Assembly: GCF_017874355.1 (NCBI RefSeq)
Contig: NZ_JAGGLI010000008.1
Span: forward strand, 27,439-91,438
DNA from: Acetoanaerobium pronyense
GTDB taxonomy: Bacteria > Bacillota > Clostridia > Peptostreptococcales > Filifactoraceae
Length of the DNA: 64,000 bases
Reading direction: 5' to 3'
Shown: piece by piece, positions 8,575-16,753 of the stretch
Position numbering within the stretch: position 1 is the first letter of the stretch
Layout of the letters: the number at the start of each line of letters is the position of its first letter
Program-made: the position numbers and the translations under genes
Notes under the pieces: model-generated
Databases searched by the model: none
What the model saw: only the letters and a program-made list of their open reading frames with translations
Told to the model about the DNA's origin: nothing

Positions 8575-9102
8575 TTAATATATAAGAGCTAAAATTTTAG
8601 AAACTTGAACTGGCTTTATTATCACCAAATCGCCACCTTCTAAAAAGTCTCTAAAGATAAAATTTCTCCCATCTTCAAACATAAGGGTATGATCTGCAAA
8701 TCTTCCAACCCTCAAAGATATTAGCTCAAGCTCTTTATCTAGTCCACTGTTTATATATATTCCATTTTTAAGCTCAAAATTTCCTGCACTCTCTGTTGGC
8801 AGTCCAGCTCCAAATGAACTATATTCTGTTCTTGTAAGTAAAAATAAATGATTTTCGTTTATTTCCATAACATCCCGTATAGGAGTTTTTGCTACAGAGT
8901 GAACGTAATCTATATAAATTTCTGATTTTTTTTCTACTTCAAATATTTTTATAGTCTTATTTTCTGAGGATATCTCTACAGCCTGAACTGGCATTAAAAA
9001 ATAGATTATTCCAAAAAAAATCAAAGTCAATAAAATTAAAAAAGGTTTAGGGTATCGATAAAATCGATACCCTTTTTTAAATTTATTATTAGTTAACCTC
9101 AT
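8575..9102 (-). CDS. DUF1850 domain-containing protein
   Basis: About 175 residues. One N-terminal membrane anchor (about residues 18-36) is followed by the DUF1850 domain with the core YVHSVAKTPIRDVMEI and EYSSFGAGLPTE. DUF1850 genes commonly sit between a TAXI binding protein and a TRAP permease, exactly as here. The proposed ATG at 9102 overlaps the last codons of the TAXI gene, suggesting translational coupling. A terminator-like hairpin (9050-9072) falls inside its first codons. The domain's function is unproven; a role in the TRAP complex is inferred from conserved linkage. Confidence 0.8.
   Translation of the reverse strand: MRLTNNKFKKGYRFYRYPKPFLILLTLIFFGIIYFLMPVQAVEISSENKTIKIFEVEKKSEIYIDYVHSVAKTPIRDVMEINENHLFLLTRTEYSSFGAGLPTESAGNFELKNGIYINSGLDKELELISLRVGRFADHTLMFEDGRNFIFRDFLEGGDLVIIKPVQVSKILALIY
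9042..9072 (-). terminator. Terminator-like hairpin between TAXI gene and DUF1850
   Basis: A perfect 10-bp stem (9050-9059 with 9063-9072, core GTATCGAT) has a 3-base loop. On the minus strand it is followed by TAAACC and seven T residues. It lies 17 bases after the TAXI stop and within the DUF1850 reading frame, so it would act as a partial terminator or as a 3'-end stabiliser for the binding-protein message. Confidence 0.55.
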
Positions 9103-10093
9103 CGTAATAACGCTGAGCTCCTGGATGAATTTCAAGAGACATACCTTCAAGAGCACCTTCTAAAGTAACGTCTGCGCCACGTGCATGAGCTGAAGCTAAT
9201 GAATCAAGGTTTTCAAAAAGTGCTTTTGTAATTTCATATACAAGGTCTTCATCAAGGTCTGCATTTACTGCAAGCATAGCCATAACAGCTACAGATGGGA
9301 TATCTTCAGCTTGATCCTTATATGTTCCAGCAGGGATTACTACGTTTGCATAGTAAGGATAATCCTCTATTAAAGCAGAAGCCACATCTGGAAGTATAGG
9401 AACTATAGTAACACCATGTGTTGTTGCAAGGTCAGTAATTGCAGCTGTAGGAGTACCAGCAGTTACGAATGCTGCCTGTACGTTTCCATCTTTAAGACCG
9501 TCTGCTGCCTCTCCAAATGAAAGATAATCTGGTGTGATATCATCATAGGAAATACCATGTGCTTCAAGTATTTGACGAGCGTTTGCTTCAGTACCACTAC
9601 CAGGAGCACCAACTGCTACACGCTTTCCTACAAGATCTTGAACAGACATTATTCCAGAGTCAGACTTTGCAACTATTTGGATTGTCTCTGGATAAAGACT
9701 CGCAAGACCCCTTAAGTTAGTCATTGCCGCCTGATCATCAAACATCTCTACACCATTAAAGCCGTAGTAAGAAATATCATTTTGTACCATTGCAAAATCA
9801 ACATCTCCGTTATTTAAAAGGTTTACGTTTTCAACAGAGGCTCCAGTAGATTCAGCATTTGCTGAAACTCCCTCTATATTTTCTGATATTATGTTTGCAA
9901 ATGCTCCACCAAGCGGGAAATAAACCCCAGTGGTTCCTCCGGTTGCAACTGCAAGTCTTGAAGGCCAATCTGCACTTGAGCCTGAGTCATCTCCATTATC
10001 TGTTGCCGGAGTATTGCCCCCACATCCAACAACCGCTACCGAAATAAGTAGTGCCGAACAAGCTAAAGCAAAAATTGATTTGAATTTTTTCAT
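9089..10093 (-). CDS. TAXI family TRAP transporter solute-binding lipoprotein
   Basis: 334 residues with a lipoprotein signal ending in the lipobox VAVVGCGG, so it is anchored outside the membrane. The mature part has TAXI signatures: GGTTGVYFPLGGAFANII near the N-terminus, ENVNLLNNGDVDFAMVQND, and GKRVAVGAPGSGTEANAR. Characterised TAXI proteins bind glutamate, glutamine or dicarboxylates. First gene of the transporter operon, preceded by a good promoter and divergent from D-glutamate cyclase genes, which hints at a glutamate-like ligand. The ligand is not established by sequence. Confidence 0.93.
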   Translation of the reverse strand: MKKFKSIFALACSALLISVAVVGCGGNTPATDNGDDSGSSADWPSRLAVATGGTTGVYFPLGGAFANIISENIEGVSANAESTGASVENVNLLNNGDVDFAMVQNDISYYGFNGVEMFDDQAAMTNLRGLASLYPETIQIVAKSDSGIMSVQDLVGKRVAVGAPGSGTEANARQILEAHGISYDDITPDYLSFGEAADGLKDGNVQAAFVTAGTPTAAITDLATTHGVTIVPILPDVASALIEDYPYYANVVIPAGTYKDQAEDIPSVAVMAMLAVNADLDEDLVYEITKALFENLDSLASAHARGADVTLEGALEGMSLEIHPGAQRYYDEVN

Positions 10094-10183
10094 TATTATT
10101 TCTCCCCCTCATATAATATGAAATTCATACTATTTTATTAAATGTACTAGGAATTTCAGGTATTCCAGGTGACATTTATAAGT

Positions 10184-10212
10184 ATTATACTATAAACATT
10201 ATTATTTGACTA
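10184..10212 (-). promoter_or_regulatory. Promoter of the TAXI-TRAP operon
   Basis: On the minus strand a TAGTCA -35 (10207-10212) and a perfect TATAAT -10 (10184-10189) are separated by exactly 17 bases. They lie about 90 bases before the TAXI start. Confidence 0.6.
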
Positions 10213-10309
10213 TTCTAAAAAAATAGAAAATTACAAATAATTATCCAGTGACATATAAAATTATTATTATATAAGAAACTTATAATAACGAGAAAATAAT
10301 GAAGTTCTC

Positions 10310-10318
10310 TGCTATAAT
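10310..10318 (+). promoter_or_regulatory. Extended -10 promoter of the D-glutamate cyclase operon
   Basis: TGCTATAAT gives an extended -10 element (TATAAT at 10313-10318) about 49 bases before the start codon. No convincing -35 is visible, which is usual for TGn-extended promoters. Confidence 0.6.
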
Positions 10319-10366
10319 GTGCAGTAATATGGGAAAATTTCTTTAACTATTGAGAGGGGAGATTTG

Positions 10367-11143
10367 ATGAAAACGGGGAAAGAGGCAAGGCTACAAATAA
10401 GAAAAGGTAAGTGGAGCTATCCAACCTCAGGAATAGCTCTTGGTTATACTCAGGCAAATATGGTAATACTGCCTCAAAAATATGCTTTTGATTTTTTTCT
10501 CTTTTGTCATAGAAATCCTAAGCCTTGTCCGATACTTGATGTATGTGAAGCGGGAGAATACAGCCCTGTTTTAACTACAAAGGATGCTGATATTAGAAAG
10601 GATCTCCCAAAATACAGAATATATGAACATGGAATCCTTAAAGAAGAGGTATCAGACATCACAAATATATGGAATGACGATATGGTAACTTTTCTTATTG
10701 GCTGTAGCTTTACCTTTGAAAATGCTCTTATAAAAGAAGGAATAGAGATAAGACATATAACTGAAAATAAAAATGTACCTATGTACATCACAAATATAGA
10801 GTGTATACCAGCAGGTGTTTTTAATGGGCCTATGGTAGTAAGTATGAGACCAATTAAAAAAGAGCTTGTAGAAAAAGCTGCAGAAATCACAGGAAGATAT
10901 CCAAAGGTTCATGGCAGACCTGTTCATATAGGAAATCCATCTGAAATAGGTATAAATGATATTGACTGTCCTGATTTTGGAGAGAGGCTTACGATAAATG
11001 AAGATGAAGTTCCTGTATTTTGGGCGTGTGGAGTTACTCCTCAGGCGGCTCTTATGAGAGTAAAGCCTGAAATTGCAATTACTCATAGCCCTGGACATAT
11101 GTTTATTATGGATATAAAGGATGAGGAGTTGATTAATCTATGA
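10367..11143 (+). CDS. DUF1445 / D-glutamate cyclase family protein (putative hydro-lyase)
   Basis: 258 residues matching the D-glutamate cyclase family (PF07286): [68 protein letters not shown] and [11 protein letters not shown] are all family motifs. ATG at 10367 follows GGGGAG; a TTG one codon earlier is unlikely. In mammals this domain is fused to DUF4392 in DGLUCY, which converts D-glutamate to 5-oxo-D-proline. Here the DUF4392 half is the next gene, overlapping by 4 bases (ATGA), so the two products probably act together. The reaction in this organism is inferred from family knowledge. Confidence 0.9.
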   Translation: MKTGKEARLQIRKGKWSYPTSGIALGYTQANMVILPQKYAFDFFLFCHRNPKPCPILDVCEAGEYSPVLTTKDADIRKDLPKYRIYEHGILKEEVSDITNIWNDDMVTFLIGCSFTFENALIKEGIEIRHITENKNVPMYITNIECIPAGVFNGPMVVSMRPIKKELVEKAAEITGRYPKVHGRPVHIGNPSEIGINDIDCPDFGERLTINEDEVPVFWACGVTPQAALMRVKPEIAITHSPGHMFIMDIKDEELINL

Positions 11144-12012
11144 TCAAGGGGTATGTAGAAAAAATAGATAACATAATATCTAAAGATTCGGGATGTAGAG
11201 GTTTGAGTGAGCATATAAAAACAGGGGACATCAATGAAGCTATAAATACACTTTACACATCTGAAAGGGTAATTGTACTTACAGGATTTTGCATCAAAGA
11301 AGCGATGATTGGAGAAACTGACGGACCAATTGGAGCTGTGTCATTATGCAGTGGACTGAAAAAGCTAGGTAAAAAAACGTTGATTGCAACAGACATATAT
11401 TCTAGTAGTTTAGTTGCAAGGGCATGTGCTGTGATGGATATAGATATGGACATACTAATAATTCCACTTGAGGATTCAAAGGAATATATAGAAAGATCCT
11501 TTAAGAAATTTAATCCTGATGCAGTTGTAGCTATTGAAAGACCAGGAGTATCGGTAGACGGAAACTTATATTCCATGAGAGAAGAAGATTTAAGTGATGT
11601 AATTCCAAAGGCTGAGGATTTTTTTGAAATCGCAAAACAAAATAAAATAAAAACCATAGCAATAGGTGATGGCGGAAATGAAATGGGAATGGGAAATATA
11701 AGAGAAGATGTAAAGAGGTATGTAAAGCATGGAGAAAAAATATGCTCAGTATCTACATGTGATTATCTTATTGTAGCTGGGGTTTCCAACTGGGGAGGTC
11801 ACGGAATTGTGGCAGGATTATCTTTGCTTAAAGGTCAAAATCTACTTCACACAAAAGAAATAGAGCTAGAGATGCTTGAGAGCATAGTCGATGAGGGAGC
11901 TGTAGATGGATGCAGCAAAGAGCCTGATTGCACAGTTGATGGAATTAGTTTAGAAATCAACTTAAAGGTCCTTGAGGATTTAAGAGAAGTTGTAGATGGG
12001 GCTCTAAAGTAG
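11140..12012 (+). CDS. DUF4392 domain-containing protein (second half of D-glutamate cyclase)
   Basis: 290 residues. It contains the DUF4392 hallmarks [12 protein letters not shown] near residue 65, [17 protein letters not shown] near residue 130 and [14 protein letters not shown] near residue 175, and a late cluster with SNWGGHGI. The start overlaps the stop of the DUF1445 gene (ATGA), so translation is coupled. In vertebrate DGLUCY the same two domains are on one polypeptide. A strong terminator follows. Expected role: D-glutamate/5-oxoproline metabolism with its partner; which half carries the catalytic site cannot be read here. Confidence 0.88.
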   Translation: MIKGYVEKIDNIISKDSGCRGLSEHIKTGDINEAINTLYTSERVIVLTGFCIKEAMIGETDGPIGAVSLCSGLKKLGKKTLIATDIYSSSLVARACAVMDIDMDILIIPLEDSKEYIERSFKKFNPDAVVAIERPGVSVDGNLYSMREEDLSDVIPKAEDFFEIAKQNKIKTIAIGDGGNEMGMGNIREDVKRYVKHGEKICSVSTCDYLIVAGVSNWGGHGIVAGLSLLKGQNLLHTKEIELEMLESIVDEGAVDGCSKEPDCTVDGISLEINLKVLEDLREVVDGALK

Positions 12013-12024
12013 TCTAAAATTTAA

Positions 12025-12066
12025 AGCCAAAAATCAGATTATAGAATTTGATTTTTGGCTTTTTTA
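12025..12066 (+). terminator. Intrinsic terminator of the D-glutamate cyclase operon
   Basis: A 12-bp stem (AGCCAAAAATCA at 12025-12036 with TGATTTTTGGCT at 12049-12060) is followed by a run of T residues. Confidence 0.9.
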
Positions 12067-12122
12067 TTGTGGATATAACAAGGATATAAAGAATTTAGCA
12101 AATTTTGATTACAGTATTCATA

Positions 12123-13001
12123 TTATTCAAGCTTACCCAGCTTTTCAAGAAATAAAGCTATGGATGGATTTTCGTTGGATTTTTTCCAAGCTGCCACAAG
12201 CTTGTTTGTTTCTCCTTTAATTTCCTTGAATCTTAGACTTGAGCTTGATGAGTATTTGAGGCTACTTGGTAGTATTGCTATTCCCATGCCAGAGTCTACA
12301 AGTAAAAGGACTGTGCTAATAAGTTTGGGCTGGCTTACAATGTGAGGAGAAAAGCCATTTTTTCCGCATATCATAAGAGTCTGATTAAAACCTTGGGGAG
12401 ACTCTTCTCTGCTAAGGACAATAAAATCCTCCTGAGAAAGGTCTGAAAGCTCAAAATCATAAGCATTTGCATAAGGATGATCCTGATGCATTACAACAGA
12501 AATATTTTCATCTAAAATTCCCATGCTCTCAAAGCCCACAAGATTTTCAAGTCCAAAGGAAAGGGTAAATATGATGTCGAGATCACCTGTGCTTAGCTTG
12601 TCTATTAATGCACCGTGATTATATTGATCAAGTCCAAGCTGGACACTTGGATAATCCGCCCTAAACTCCCTAACCATATCTGGAAGAAAGCTTCTTTCAG
12701 TATATCCCAAGAATCCAATTTGAAGATTTCCTATGATTCCAAGCTCTGCTTGCCTTACTTTATTTACAGTTTCATCAGATTTTTTTATGAGAAGTATGGC
12801 CTCTTCAAGAAGGACACTTCCTGCATTTGTAAGTTTTACGGACCTTTTATTTCTTTCAAAGAGACGGACTCCAATTTTCTTTTCAAGCTCTGCTATTTGC
12901 TGACTCACAGCGGACTGAGCCACAAACAGATGCTTTGATGCTTCTGTAAAGCTAAGATGCTCTGCTACAGAAATAAAATATCTAAGCTGTCTCATATCCA
13001 T
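12123..13001 (-). CDS. LysR family transcriptional regulator
   Basis: 292 residues. The N-terminal winged helix-turn-helix is classic: MRQLRYFISVAEHLSFTEAS, then AQSAVSQQIAELEKKIGVRLFER. A periplasmic-binding-like effector domain follows from about residue 90. The reading frame extends 111 bases upstream without family similarity; the ATG at 13001 has GGAGG 7 bases before it and is taken as the start. The gene is divergent from the 2-oxoacid oxidoreductase operon, the usual arrangement for a LysR regulator and its target, so it probably controls that operon and itself from the 266-base gap. The effector is unknown. Confidence 0.93.
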   Translation of the reverse strand: MDMRQLRYFISVAEHLSFTEASKHLFVAQSAVSQQIAELEKKIGVRLFERNKRSVKLTNAGSVLLEEAILLIKKSDETVNKVRQAELGIIGNLQIGFLGYTERSFLPDMVREFRADYPSVQLGLDQYNHGALIDKLSTGDLDIIFTLSFGLENLVGFESMGILDENISVVMHQDHPYANAYDFELSDLSQEDFIVLSREESPQGFNQTLMICGKNGFSPHIVSQPKLISTVLLLVDSGMGIAILPSSLKYSSSSSLRFKEIKGETNKLVAAWKKSNENPSIALFLEKLGKLE

Positions 13002-13142
13002 ACAAAAGCCTCCTTTATTACAAATAGAAAAACATTTTAATAGAAAAAATTTTAATTCTAATATTGAATACAAGAAAATTTGTTTTATCTCATTTATATG
13101 AAATAATAACATTTTTAGGACTAATAATCAATATTAATAAGT

Positions 13143-13171
13143 TTTACTTATTAATGATATATGATTATAAT
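13143..13171 (+). promoter_or_regulatory. Promoter candidate for the 2-oxoacid oxidoreductase operon
   Basis: TTTACT (13143-13148) and TATAAT (13166-13171) are spaced by 17 bases. A second TATAAT lies at 13185-13190. This is in the divergent gap shared with the LysR gene. Confidence 0.5.
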
Positions 13172-13267
13172 ATTTCACAAAAGGTATAATATTCTGTATT
13201 CTATAAGGTAAGATATCATTTGAAAACGTTTACTCTGTATTTTAAGTAAAAAGAAGGAGAGATTAAC

Positions 13268-13471
13268 TTGCCAAGAATCAATGTGATTGAAAAATTTTGC
13301 AAGAGCTGCGGATTATGTATCGATGTCTGTCCTAAGAAGATAATCGCTATAGGAGATACCGCAAATGAGAAAGGTTATTTTACAGCAGTGTGCATAAATC
13401 AGGATGAATGTATAGGATGCAAGCTTTGTGCAACTATTTGCCCTGATGTAGCTATAGAAGTTTACAAATAG
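13268..13471 (+). CDS. 4Fe-4S ferredoxin subunit of 2-oxoacid:ferredoxin oxidoreductase (delta)
   Basis: 67 residues with two complete 4Fe-4S motifs, CKSCGLCIDVCP and CIGCKLCATICP. TTG start at 13268 with AAGGAGAG 6 bases upstream. It is the first gene of a four-gene operon and supplies the electron-transfer subunit that passes electrons from the thiamine-diphosphate site to external ferredoxin. Short fused-less delta subunits like this are typical of VorDBAC/KorDABC complexes in anaerobes. Confidence 0.92.
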   Translation: MPRINVIEKFCKSCGLCIDVCPKKIIAIGDTANEKGYFTAVCINQDECIGCKLCATICPDVAIEVYK

Positions 13472-13492
13472 AGCTAAAAGGAGAGATTACAT

Positions 13493-14563
13493 ATGGAAAG
13501 AGTATTGATGAAAGGGAATGAAATCATCGGTGAAGCTGCCATAAGATCGGGATGTAGGCTGTTTTTTGGATACCCAATCACACCATCTACAGAAGTAATA
13601 GAATATCTTTCAGCAAAGTTTCCTGAAGTTGGAGGAACTGTAGTTCAGGCAGAGGATGAAATAGGAGCAATAAACATGTGTTACGGAGCTGCCTGTACAG
13701 GAAACAGGGTGATGACAGCTTCATCAAGCCCAGGTGTGAGCTTAAAACAAGAAGGTCTTTCTTATAGTGCAGCTGCTGAGCTTCCAATGGTAGTAGTAAA
13801 TGTAAATAGATGTGGACCAGGACTTGGAGGTCTTGGGCCGGCTCAGTCAGATTATTTCCAATCTACAAAAGGTGGAGGTCACGGAGATTATAGACTTATA
13901 GTTCTTGCTCCTTCAAAGGCTCAAGAGCTTTATGACTATACTATGATGGCATTTGACCTTGCTGATAAATACAGAAACCCAGTAATGGTTCTGACAGATG
14001 GTTTCCTTGGTCAGACTATGGAGCCAGTGCTACTTAAGGAGAAGCCAGAGTCTGAAGAAGTAGACAAAAGCTGGATTGTAAATGGAGCGAAGGGAAGAGA
14101 AAAAAGAATTATAGCTAGCTACTCTCTTACAAATGAAATTGGAGAAGAAAACAACAAGAGATGGGAAGCAAAATATAAGAATATAGAAGAGCAAGAACAA
14201 AAATGGGAAGAATTCCAAACAGAAGATGCAGAGTATCTTCTTGTAAGCTATGGAACTACTGGAAGAATATGCAAGAGTACAGTACTTGAAGCTAGAAAAA
14301 AAGGAATCAAGCTAGGACTTATAAGACCAATAACTCTATGGCCATTCCCTAAAAAAGCCTTTGTGCCCTATGCCGATAAGGTAAAAGGGATAGTTACAGT
14401 AGAGCTTAACACAGGACAGATGATTGAAGACGTAGAGCTTGCAGTTAGATGTAAACCACAGACTCATCTTTACAGAAGACAAGGTGGAATGCTTCCAACT
14501 GAGTTTGAAATCCTAGAGTTTGTTGAGACAAAATTCAATCTAAATGAAAATAAGGAGGTATAG
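13493..14563 (+). CDS. vorB: 2-oxoacid:ferredoxin oxidoreductase alpha subunit (VorB/KorA type)
   Basis: 356 residues. The N-terminal pyrimidine-binding domain has KGNEIIGEAAIRSGCRLFFG and YPITPSTEVIEYL, followed by AEDEIGAINMCYGAACTGNR and ASSSPGVSLKQEGLSYSAAA, the core of the family. The C-terminal domain begins near residue 245 (YLLVSYGTTGRI). Length and motifs fit the VorB (3-methyl-2-oxobutanoate) group best, but 2-oxoglutarate cannot be excluded. The complex oxidatively decarboxylates a 2-oxoacid to an acyl-CoA, reducing ferredoxin; in amino-acid fermenters this drains branched-chain or glutamate-derived 2-oxoacids. Confidence 0.88.
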   Translation: MERVLMKGNEIIGEAAIRSGCRLFFGYPITPSTEVIEYLSAKFPEVGGTVVQAEDEIGAINMCYGAACTGNRVMTASSSPGVSLKQEGLSYSAAAELPMVVVNVNRCGPGLGGLGPAQSDYFQSTKGGGHGDYRLIVLAPSKAQELYDYTMMAFDLADKYRNPVMVLTDGFLGQTMEPVLLKEKPESEEVDKSWIVNGAKGREKRIIASYSLTNEIGEENNKRWEAKYKNIEEQEQKWEEFQTEDAEYLLVSYGTTGRICKSTVLEARKKGIKLGLIRPITLWPFPKKAFVPYADKVKGIVTVELNTGQMIEDVELAVRCKPQTHLYRRQGGMLPTEFEILEFVETKFNLNENKEV

Positions 14564-14566
14564 TTC

Positions 14567-15322
14567 ATGGAAAAGCAGATATTCAAAAGATCTAAAGGAT
14601 TGTCAGACGTTCCATTTTCATTTTGTCCTGGCTGTACCCATGGAATAATAATGAGACTTGTGGCAGAGTCTTTAGAAGAACTTGATATTATAGAGGACAC
14701 TATAGGAGTTTCTCCAGTTGGATGTGCAGGGTTTTGCCAAAACTTCTTTACATGTGATTTTGTAGGAGCTGCTCACGGAAGAGCTCAAGCTGTTGGAACA
14801 GGAATCAAAAGATCTCTTCCTGACAAGATGGTCTTTACATATCAGGGTGACGGAGATATAGCATCAATAGGAACTCAGCATGCAATTCATACAGCAGCTA
14901 GAGGGGAAAAGATAACGTCTATAATGGTAAATAATGCTATATATGGTATGACCGGTGGACAGATGGCTCCTACCACACTTGAAGGAATGAAGACATCAAC
15001 TAGTCCATATGGAAGAGACAAGGCTCTTACAGGAGCTCCTGTGGACCTTCCTAAGCTAATTGCGAATCTTGAAGGGGCAGTTTACGTTGCATCTGTTTCC
15101 GTTGATTCTCCTAAAAATATAAACGAGGCAAAAAAGGCTATAAAAAAGGCATTTATGGTGCAAAAGGCGGGGCTCGGATTTGCTTTTGTAAGCGTTCTTT
15201 CTACCTGTCCTACAAACTGGGGACTATCTCCAGCTGAAAGCATGAAGTGGTTAAGAGACAACATGATGCCTATCTATGAGCTTGGAGAGCTTAAGGTTAC
15301 AGAGGAGGTAAAAAGCTTATGA
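14567..15322 (+). CDS. 2-oxoacid:ferredoxin oxidoreductase beta subunit (thiamine-diphosphate binding)
   Basis: 251 residues. It has the family CPGCTHG motif at the N-terminus and the thiamine-diphosphate/Mg2+ motif GDGDIASIGTQHAIHTAARG, followed by NNAIYGMTGGQMAPTT, typical of the beta subunit. ATG at 14567 is 4 bases after the alpha stop, with a GGAGGT site upstream. The stop overlaps the gamma gene start. It carries the catalytic cofactor site at the alpha-beta interface. Confidence 0.92.
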   Translation: MEKQIFKRSKGLSDVPFSFCPGCTHGIIMRLVAESLEELDIIEDTIGVSPVGCAGFCQNFFTCDFVGAAHGRAQAVGTGIKRSLPDKMVFTYQGDGDIASIGTQHAIHTAARGEKITSIMVNNAIYGMTGGQMAPTTLEGMKTSTSPYGRDKALTGAPVDLPKLIANLEGAVYVASVSVDSPKNINEAKKAIKKAFMVQKAGLGFAFVSVLSTCPTNWGLSPAESMKWLRDNMMPIYELGELKVTEEVKSL

Positions 15323-15852
15323 TGGATAAAGTAATACTTGCTGGATTTGGAGGACAAGGAGTTATGTTTTTAGGGAAGGTCCTTGCTTACGCTGGAATGG
15401 GATCTGACCTTGAGCTTTGCTGGATACCTTCATATGGACCTGAGATGAGAGGTGGAACTGCAAACTGCTCGGTAATACTTTCTGATGAGGAAATCCATTC
15501 ACCGGTTATAGACAAAGCAGATGGAGCAATAGTTCTAAACAAGCCTGCTTACGAAAAATTTGCCCCAAGAATAAAGCCAGGAGGAGTGCTTATAGTAAAC
15601 TCTTCCCTTGCAAAAATAGAAAACCCTAGAACGGATATTAATATAGTTGAGATTCCAGCAACTGAGATTGCAAATGAACTTGGAAATTCTAGTATAGCAA
15701 ATATGGTATGTCTTGGAGCACTTCTTCCAAGTCTTAACCTTGTAGATTTTCCAAAGATAGAAAAAGCTATGGAAAAGCTTACAAGTAAAAGACCTCAAAC
15801 CCTTGCTTCAAATGTGGAAGCAATAAATAAAGGTATTGAGTTTGTAAAATAA
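15319..15852 (+). CDS. 2-oxoacid:ferredoxin oxidoreductase gamma subunit
   Basis: 177 residues of the POR/KOR gamma domain: GFGGQGVMFLGKVLAYAG near the N-terminus, IPSYGPEMRGGTANCSVI in the middle and ANMVCLGALLPSL later, all diagnostic. The ATG overlaps the beta stop (ATGA), giving tight coupling. It completes the delta-alpha-beta-gamma order and is followed by a terminator. Confidence 0.92.
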   Translation: MMDKVILAGFGGQGVMFLGKVLAYAGMGSDLELCWIPSYGPEMRGGTANCSVILSDEEIHSPVIDKADGAIVLNKPAYEKFAPRIKPGGVLIVNSSLAKIENPRTDINIVEIPATEIANELGNSSIANMVCLGALLPSLNLVDFPKIEKAMEKLTSKRPQTLASNVEAINKGIEFVK

Positions 15853-15875
15853 ACAGTTTAATTTCAAATTTTAAA

Positions 15876-15911
15876 AAACGACTTTAGAGTAAAATCTATA
15901 GTCGTTTTTTT
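15876..15911 (+). terminator. Terminator of the 2-oxoacid oxidoreductase operon
   Basis: A 13-bp stem with one mismatch (AAACGACTTTAGA at 15876-15888, TCTATAGTCGTTT at 15895-15907) ends in a run of T residues. Confidence 0.85.
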
Positions 15912-15960
15912 ATATATCGCTATTGATTGAATTATTTTGTCTATGGGTAGATATGAAAAA

Positions 15961-15987
15961 GGAATATTTGAGTATTGAAAATATTCC
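15961..15987. promoter_or_regulatory. 9-bp inverted repeat upstream of the exopolysaccharide cluster
   Basis: GGAATATTT (15961-15969) and AAATATTCC (15979-15987) form a perfect inverted repeat with 9 bases between, 34 bases before the first cluster gene. It could be an operator. No clear -35/-10 pair was seen in this gap. Confidence 0.4.
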
Positions 15988-16021
15988 AAAATTTCAATTT
16001 ACAGAGAGAAGTGGTTAAAAA

Positions 16022-16705
16022 ATGAATTCTATCCATTCCTTGTCTAAAGAAAAGAAACTGAAAAATGAAAATAACTTTATAAAAAAAGTTTCTTTAAAAA
16101 TAATAAATATAATTTATAAATCTACATGCTCTACGTGGTATGAGAGAAGTATTGAAGGAGATTTGGAAAACTTTGAACCTACGATAGATATTGATATACA
16201 AAGAGAGTTTTTAATGGATGATAAAAGTGAGTTAATAAATTGGCTTGAAATGAATAAAGAAAAATTTCCATGGATATATTTTCCAAAAGAAATAGAGTGT
16301 GCAAATAAAAATAGCCATATATTTTATATTTTAAAATATAAAAATCAAATAATTGGGTATAGCAAAGTGGGAGTAAGAAATACGTATGTTCACGATTTTA
16401 ATAGAAACATTCATCTAAATAAAAACACGGCCATGATTTATGATATATTCATAGATCCAAATCAAAAAGGAAAAGGGCTAGCTAAATATGCCTTAAAAGA
16501 CATATTTAGATATCTCAAAAGTAAAGGATATAAAAAAGTGATAGCTCATATTGAAAAGTGGAATTATCCATCTATTAATACCTTTACAAAATCAGGATTT
16601 AGACCAAAGAAAATCATATGTTTAATAAGAATCTTGGGAATTCCAATATATATAAAAAATGGCTATATTCCCTTTAGAAATATAGAAAAAGTGATTAATA
16701 ATTAA
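16022..16705 (+). CDS. GNAT family N-acetyltransferase
   Basis: 227 residues. The acetyl-CoA-binding core is in the C-terminal half: AMIYDIFIDPNQKGKGLAKY (beta4 and the Q/RxxGxG/A loop), then GYKKVIAHIEKWNYPSIN and FTKSGF, which is canonical. The N-terminal 50 residues are Lys-rich and unassigned. As the first gene before a polysaccharide operon it may acetylate an amino-sugar precursor; this is inferred from position. The ribosome binding site is weak (GAGAGAAG about 8 bases away). Confidence 0.8.
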   Translation: MNSIHSLSKEKKLKNENNFIKKVSLKIINIIYKSTCSTWYERSIEGDLENFEPTIDIDIQREFLMDDKSELINWLEMNKEKFPWIYFPKEIECANKNSHIFYILKYKNQIIGYSKVGVRNTYVHDFNRNIHLNKNTAMIYDIFIDPNQKGKGLAKYALKDIFRYLKSKGYKKVIAHIEKWNYPSINTFTKSGFRPKKIICLIRILGIPIYIKNGYIPFRNIEKVINN

Positions 16706-16753
16706 ATAAAATCAAATGAGGATTAGAAAAATACTTCTTTGGAGGTGAATGAT

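Noticed and set aside
10507..11098. Minus-strand frames opposite the DUF1445 gene
   Set aside because: Shadows of the plus-strand coding sequence, which has clear family motifs throughout.
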